Below, piece by piece: positions 57,890 through 64,000 of a stretch of 64,000 bases of DNA (the first letter of the stretch is position 1; each line of letters opens with the position of its first letter). A program made the translations under genes and the position numbers. Below the pieces are notes generated by a model. That model was not told the origin of the DNA, did no database searches, and saw only the letters and a program-made list of their open reading frames with translations. The stretch lies in the NCBI GenBank assembly GCA_034769895.1, contig CM068373.1:435407080-435471079 (forward strand), in the 5' to 3' direction. This stretch comes from Magicicada septendecula (taxonomy: Eukaryota > Arthropoda > Insecta > Hemiptera > Cicadidae).

Positions 57890-58336
57890 ATATATATTGC
57901 GACAACACAATTGAATTAATTCTTGCGCATAGGATTAAAGTGTGTGTTTTATAAATCAAAAAGTCTATATTGGAGGTATTATAATTATTTATTGCACACC
58001 AATTGAATAATAGTTCATACGATATATTTTTAAACATACACAAAGTTATGAATTTTGAAATATTGTTTGAAAACAGTTTATATAAAGTTCAGATCTGAAT
58101 TTGTTACTTGAGTGAAGATGTTCCAATTTGATGCGGCGAGATGGCTGAAGGCGATGCGTATATCTCGCGTGTCCTTCCCTCGTGGATTCTGCTGGGCTGA
58201 TGTCCTGATGATAAACACGCTGAACTTGCTCGTCGAACTGCAACACTGCCACGCTGCGATAATACTGATTATTGATTGTTAAAGGTTTTTTTTACAAATG
58301 TTTTAATATTGTTTTACTTATTTACGAATCTCAAGG
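57890..58336. other. No gene confirmed; one possible minus-strand exon
   Basis: A less AT-rich patch at 58085-58255 is open in two minus-strand frames, one reading FIIRTSAQQNPRGKDTRDI. It lacks a recognisable family. It may be an exon or 5' leader of an unseen gene. Confidence 0.25.
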
Positions 58337-58351
58337 TGTAACGTTGTGACG

Positions 58352-60688
58352 ATTTAATTGATAATAATAAAAAAATATTAAAAAGCAATTAAGTATTTTT
58401 AAATCGCACTATTAAACCTAATGCCCCTGTACTAACTCAGAATAAGTATGAGATGTAAATGGAAAATCTAACTAAACCAATTTAATAAAAAATCGAATTG
58501 TAAAAAGCTATTAATATCACCGTTAACCCTTTTGTAAGTCATCATGCGTTGACCTGTTTAATTCCGGACTCAACGTGCTTAACGAACCGTCTGTAACTTA
58601 GAAAAGTATAAAATCGTAATGTTTGTAATTAGTAATTTGAAGGCACGAGTAGTAGTTAAAATAATTCCTGTAAATTAAATAAGTATAAATAATTTGTTTC
58701 TTCTTGTTATAATAATGTCAATTTAATAAAAAAATAGGAACTATATTATCGCGGAGTACTCGCTCCGCTTGGTTGTAATGTGCCAGTCGAATCTAGTTAA
58801 GAGTTACTATGCAGCCGTCAGACAGTGCACACCTACGAGCGAGAGCTCTTCTGAAATGTGTTGATTAAAGTTAAATGTAACTATTAGCTACCACCACAAA
58901 ACGTGGGGAGCAAGTTTTTTTAATATATAAAATGTAGAAAGGTTTTGTTAAGAAATGTAATAAGTTAAGAAAAATTAACTACATGTAAGCAAGATGACGT
59001 CTCTACTCAAGATGTAAACTCCAGTACAACTCTACATGTGAATATGTGACCTGCATAAACTGCACATATGGACGTCTACGACTCCTACGACGCTGACCAA
59101 GACCTACGTGGATCTACCCCACTTTAACCAGCTTTAATTCAATCTCCTCAGTGAACCAGCTATAAAATATTTGCCGAAGACACGATCCAGATGACGACGC
59201 CGACTACCAGAATTCCCAAGTGTGACACCCCAGGACGAGGACAGCACAACTTATTGTAAAGGTGACTCGATAGCTTGACTATCGAGAGTTAATTACATTT
59301 GAGACATAACTTATAGATGAAAGAGACTTTTCAAAGACTATAATTTTCTTTAAACAATAAATGAAACAAATAGATGTATACTGTAATATTGAAAATCATA
59401 CGTTGTAACGTTAATTATAATCCCTTTAGCAAATAATACCATTCATCAAATGGTAAATGTAATCTTGCAAGCTCCTAGATGAGCATAGTAATACTCAGAC
59501 GTCTTTACAATATTTAAAGTAAACTCGGATCCGAGGTAAAAGTACATGATCAATATGATCCCTAGTTTTCCAGAAAACACTTTTGAATATTTTAGTATAA
59601 ATAATTATGTTATGGGATCCTAACATATCATTTGTTAATAAAGAGAAGTCATCTTATTACACATTGAAGTGAGTGCATAAATCAGTGAAATACCTTCCCT
59701 TGTTTTCTAATATTTAGCTTAATTATTATTGTTAATTGTGTTGAGTTTAATTTCAGTTCGTTACAACGTAGGCAGCCCGTATAATTGGCTAGGGTCAATT
59801 ATGATGGGTTCCCTGGATTTGTAACGTGGGCAAAACGTTACAAAAATATCTGGGTCGTGTCTTCGGCAAATATTTTATAGCTGGTTCACTGAGGAGATTG
59901 AATTAAAGCTGGTTAAAGTTGGGGTAGATCCACGTAGGTCCTGGTCAGCGTCGTAGGAGTCGTAGACGTCCATATGTGCAGTTTATGCAGGTCACATATT
60001 CACATGTAGAGTGTACTGGAGTTTACATCTTGAGTAGAGACGTCATCTTGCTTACATGTAGTTAATTTTTCTTAACTTATTACATTTCTTAACAAAACCT
60101 TTCTACATTTTATATATTAAAAAAACTTGCTCCCCACGTTTTGTGGTGGTAGCTAATAGTTACATTTAACTTTAATCAACACATTTCAGAAGAGCTCTCG
60201 CTCGTAGGTGTGCACTGTCTGACGGCTGCATAGTAACTCTTAACTAGATTCGACTGGCACATTACAACCAAGCGGAGCGAGTACTCCGCGATAATATAGT
60301 TCCTATTTTTTTATTAAATTGACATTATTATAACAAGAAGAAACAAATTATTTATACTTATTTAATTTACAGGAATTATTTTAACTACTACTCGTGCCTT
60401 CAAATTACTAATTACAAACATTACGATTTTATACTTTTCTAAGTTACAGACGGTTCGTTCAGCGCGTTGAGTCCGGAATTAAACAGGTCAACGCATGATG
60501 ACTTACAAAAGGGTTAACGGTGATATTAATAGCTTTTTACAATTCGATTTTTTATTAAATTGGTTTAGTTAGATTTTCAATTTACATCTCATACTTATTC
60601 TGAGTTAGTACAGGGGCATTAGGTTTAATAGTGCGATTTAAAAATACTTAATTGCTTTTTAATATTTTTTTATTATTATCAATTAAAT
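58352..60688. repeat. Long inverted repeat, two 841-bp arms, 655-bp loop
   Basis: Arms 58352-59192 and 59848-60688 are reverse complements of equal length with only a handful of mismatches. The loop carries the LTR 3' part and leader. A transcript crossing it would form a hairpin of more than 800 bp. Confidence 0.93.
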
Positions 60689-61050
60689 AGTCCCAAGTGT
60701 GACACCCCAGGACGACGTCTTTACAATATTTAAAGTAAACTCGGATCCGAGGTAAAAGTACATGATCAATATGATCCCTAGTTTTCCAGAAAACACTTTT
60801 GAATATTTTAGTATAAATAATTATGTTATGGGATCCTAACATATTATTTGTTAATAAAGAGAAGTCATCTTATTACACATTGAAGTGAGTGCATAAATCA
60901 GTAAAATACCTTCCCTTGTTTCCTAATATTTAGCTTAATTATTATTGTTAATTGTGTTGAGTTTAATTTCAGTTCGTTACAACGTAGGCAGCCCGTATAA
61001 TTGGCTAGGGTCAATTATGATGGGTTCCCTGGATTTGTAACGTGGGCAAA
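60689..61050 (+). repeat. Direct repeat of LTR end and leader
   Basis: Repeats 59213-59840 with an internal block of about 260 bp absent (partner block 59237-59497). It ends TTCGTTACA at 60981 and then repeats the leader CGTAGGCAGCCCG... Confidence 0.9.
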
Positions 61051-62050
61051 ATGGCACAAAAATGCGCCACTCTGCTGCTTTGTAAAAAAACAAGTTAATT
61101 GTTTACACAGTGTCACAAAAATGCGCTACTCTACTAATTTATATAAAAGGTTGTAAGCATCGTGACGCTAACAAAGATACGTCACTCTAATAATTAAAAT
61201 AATTGTTACGTAGTAAAATAGATAACTCTCTGCACTCGTTATCTGATCTATGCACTCAGTTACTGTATTTCATGTAACATTAATTTTCATAAAATTAATT
61301 TTTTTTGATACGTAATTTAATACAATGATAGTCTGTATAACTTGAAATATCATTGTATGACGCCAATGCAAGTACGCACATGAATTTTAGTGCTTGTTAA
61401 TCTGTTCAGTCTTTAACAGGTTTATATTGTGACAATTCAAGACCTGTAGTTTCATGAATATGCCTGCATAGAATGTAAGTGTATGTCTGTCGTCACGGTA
61501 AAAACAAAAACATAAACTCCTGCGTTAAGTAGACCCGGTTAATTACGTGTAAAGAAATTCGTAACTTAATTTTGTTACCAAAAATTAAAAATTAAAAAAA
61601 AATTTTAATGGTGGAAAGCAAGAGAATTAATTACTAAACTCAGACTGTTATAACCGCAATACACCTGTAACTTGTAAAGCGTGTTTTGTTGAATTAGATT
61701 CACCCCTTACTTCGACTGGCCTGTCCTGTTAAAACCGGTCGAGAAAGATAGGCTGAGGCATTGTGTAGAGAACAATACGTGTGCGTAATCCTCGCGTTCC
61801 CACGCATACAACTACCTTGTCATTGTTTACTAAAGAAACGAGGGTGACCTACATTCCAGCAAACAGCTGATCGTTGATTTAACATTGAAGTATGTGTGTG
61901 TGGAATTTCTGTCTCTCCCTTAGAAGAGAAATTATTCTCTTGAGAACTATGCAAATGATTTACCGAAGAAAGAATTTGTCTATGTAGTAAGTGTATAGTG
62001 TAGTAAAATCAATTTTAAGTACGTTTTAATGTGTTAGAAATAAGATAAAA
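61051..62050 (+). other. Long 5' untranslated region of the LTR element
   Basis: About 1 kb without a gene. Near its start a motif CACAAAAATGCGCCACTCT recurs three times in diverged form (61055, 61112, 61160). The rest holds nothing recognised. Confidence 0.5.
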
Positions 62051-63662
62051 ATGGCACAATTTAATCCGGATTTACTATTAAAGGACGAGCTGTCTTATGA
62101 AGCTCTTTTGCGTGGTCTACCCCATGCGAATGTAACAGTCCCGGAATTGCGTAAGTCAATACGCGAAAGTGGATTTGATACCCCGCGCAATTAAGCAACC
62201 TAAGCGGACTCGATTAAGAGAGCGAGAGAGAAATTTGTAATGCCAAGTATAGCGAGCTAACCTTATTGTCTCAAACCCTCCAAGACGAGAAATCTCCGGC
62301 GATAATATTGCGGACTACTCAAAGAATAGAGCATTTAACCCGGCGAATGAAAAATTGATTGATCTGGCCTAATCTTACGGAAATACCTCCTGAAGTCCAA
62401 AATTTTGCTGACGAAGCTTTACGTCGATTACCCACTATCATCAATGAGTTAAGAAGAAAATCCGACTCGTTCCGAATGGATGAAATTGAGAAGTCCTTGA
62501 AGAAACTACACATCTCCCCAGTTCAATCCCCTACTACAGATCTACCTCCACCTAACACAGATCGCGACTCCCCCGCCGTATCGCAAATACAAGCTACTCA
62601 CGAGCAATACCCTGATAGAGATTTAAAAGCCCCGACTATATTTGAAGCCCCTCCTCCCAATCGTTTCCAGATTCGCCCCGAAACGCACGAATTTACTACC
62701 CCGAATGCATCATATCGTCCTGCTAAAGCGATGCCAAACTTGAACTATATCGCAGACCTCTATGGAAAGATCACTCATCCTGTGGAGAAACTTTTAACTG
62801 AAATCCCTTACACTGATGGATTAAATGTCACCAAACTACTAAATTTCATCAAATATCTCCTGCAGATGAAAGATCTACAGCAGCTGAATGACTGGCAAAT
62901 CTTGCAAGTTTTCCTACCGAAATGTAAACCCCCGTTAAAGAATCGAGTGATAGAAGCATTAAGCTCTACCCTTCCAGTAGAAGACCTGCATACCTCAATA
63001 ATAAAGTACTTTATTCCAACCGGAATTTATGAAGAACTTAAAAGAAAGACCGTACTACGAGTACAAGGAAATCATGAGAGATTAGCACATTACATCTCGG
63101 ACATCAGGGAGTCATCTCGACTACTACAAGTAGATTGGAATGAGACACAGATGGTTGACACCATTTTAGTAGGATTGTCACCAGAGGAAAGATCTCGTTT
63201 AGCTTTGATAAATCGACCTAACACCTTTGCGGATCTAGAACAATGCAGTATCCATTCTTCGAATGTATGGTACTCAGATCAGAATAGACATACGATGAAA
63301 TCAGCAGAAGCAAATAAAAAATGAATTGCGAGCCCGATATATCAACCCTGGATGAAAGGCGTGTATTCAATAGACCTCACAATGTGCGCAGCCCTGGTAA
63401 GTCAAATGTAACACCATCTAAAACGGAAACTAGGTACCCTCCTCGCAATAAGCACATCTGTTATAATTGCGGCAAATATGGACATATAAGTAAAAACTGT
63501 AACAGCAAACAATTCGAACGTAAACACCCTGATCCAAAAAAACATGTCAGGCAGGGAGACCCGAAATCCTGTGTCTTCCGCAGCAACTTGAAATCCGGTG
63601 AACCTAAAGAAATGTATAAAAAAAAGGAAAAAAAGGAAGGAAAAGACGCTCTAAAGAAATAG
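62051..63662 (+). pseudogene. Gag of the Gypsy-like element (broken)
   Basis: Begins MAQFNPDLLLKDELSYEALL at 62051, a start shared by insect Gypsy-group gag proteins. The capsid-like middle (62360-63320) has a proline-rich linker and then the helical core with LNDWQILQVFLPKCKP and YFIPTGIYEELKRKT. A CCHC zinc knuckle CYNCGKYGHISKNC lies at about 63459-63500, followed by a lysine-rich tail. The protein would form the particle and bind RNA. At least two breaks; a fossil copy. Confidence 0.8.
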
Positions 63663-64000
63663 ATAAGAAAGTTTCTTGAAAAATGTAACGCGATAAATAA
63701 TGAAGAGTACACGGGAAAAAGGAGGTAACTCCACCGAACAGCTGTTTTCAGTTAGAGATGGATTCCGGTAGGTAATTTCTGTCTCTACCTAATGGTGAAA
63801 CGATATTGGGAAGAAGGGGGCTAGTATACAAGATATAGCCGTTTAAAGATTTACTGTACTCGGGAAGAAGGAGGTAACAGCGTTCAGTTGTCGGGAAGAA
63901 AGAGGCAAATCTCGATTGTTCTGCCTCAGTCGGTGCCTTACTGAATTGGTGAACAGTTTATAGAGCGTGTACTGTGGATTTTTATTGTTATTTTTAAGTT
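63663..64000 (+). other. End of gag to window edge
   Basis: No gene start recognised. A purine-rich motif close to CGGGAAGAAGGAGGTAA occurs four times (about 63713, 63808, 63865, 63893). Confidence 0.5.

Larger units (their letters stand above)
58337..64000 (+). mobile_element. Gypsy-like LTR retrotransposon front with rearranged double LTR, broken
   Basis: LTR 1 spans 58337-59765 (TGTAACG to CGTTACA), followed by a leader (59766-59847). A second LTR follows in which the first 841 bp are inverted (59848-60688) and the rest is direct but shortened (60689-60981). The same leader follows again (from 60982). A 1 kb untranslated stretch leads to gag at 62051-63662. Pol and the 3' LTR lie beyond the window. 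Gag has at least two breaks, so the copy is a fossil, yet the repeats are close to 99% alike, so it is young. Confidence 0.75.

Noticed and set aside
57619-57954. Open frame with a long Ser-Leu repeat
   Set aside because: It is the translation of the CT microsatellite.

Overview
The window is animal nuclear DNA, most likely from a large, repeat-rich insect genome. Evidence: spliced minus-strand exons with GT-AG introns of 2 to 12 kb, an arthropod TATA/TCAGT core promoter, a short run of the insect telomere repeat TTAGG, and a crowd of insect-type transposons. The exact order or species cannot be told from this sequence; the low gene density fits a large genome.

Only one host gene is clear. 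It is the 5' part of a secreted or membrane M1 aminopeptidase (aminopeptidase N-like) on the minus strand. It has a promoter near 38763-38795, a signal-peptide exon (38670-38730), an exon for the N-terminal domain (26499-26901) and two more exons (18422-18545 and 16248-16509). Splice phases agree at every junction. The zinc-binding and GAMEN exons are not visible and should lie beyond the left edge. Introns 1 and 2 (11.8 and 8.0 kb) are packed with transposons.

Layout, left to right. 1-1731: edge of a minus-strand LTR element and a LINE scrap. 1732-15633: a young LTR retrotransposon without pol, whose 5' LTR was split by a 7.8 kb hAT transposon. 16248-38763: the aminopeptidase gene, whose introns hold LINE relics, a MITE, a TTAGG tract, a Penelope-like element with a perfect 100-bp palindrome, a 4 kb hAT relic, a Merlin scrap and the front part of a Gypsy element. 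38764-40481: upstream region. 40482-43994: a hAT transposon whose three-exon transposase looks complete. 44270-54024: a piggyBac relic, a near full-length RTE-type LINE, a 5-unit tandem repeat, a deleted hAT with perfect ends and a mariner. 54025-58336: LINE scrap, GC-rich tandem repeats, a tRNA-Pro-like half and microsatellites. 58337-64000: a Gypsy-like LTR element front with an 841-bp inverted repeat, leader and gag.

Many insertions can be dated relative to each other because target site duplications are still readable: ATAT for the LTR element; GTGTCAAG, AATTCAGT, GTTGTGAC and GCTACATG/ACTACATG for four hATs; TA for mariner; and 11-bp duplications for two Penelope-type short insertions. 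No CRISPR, operon or prokaryotic feature is present.
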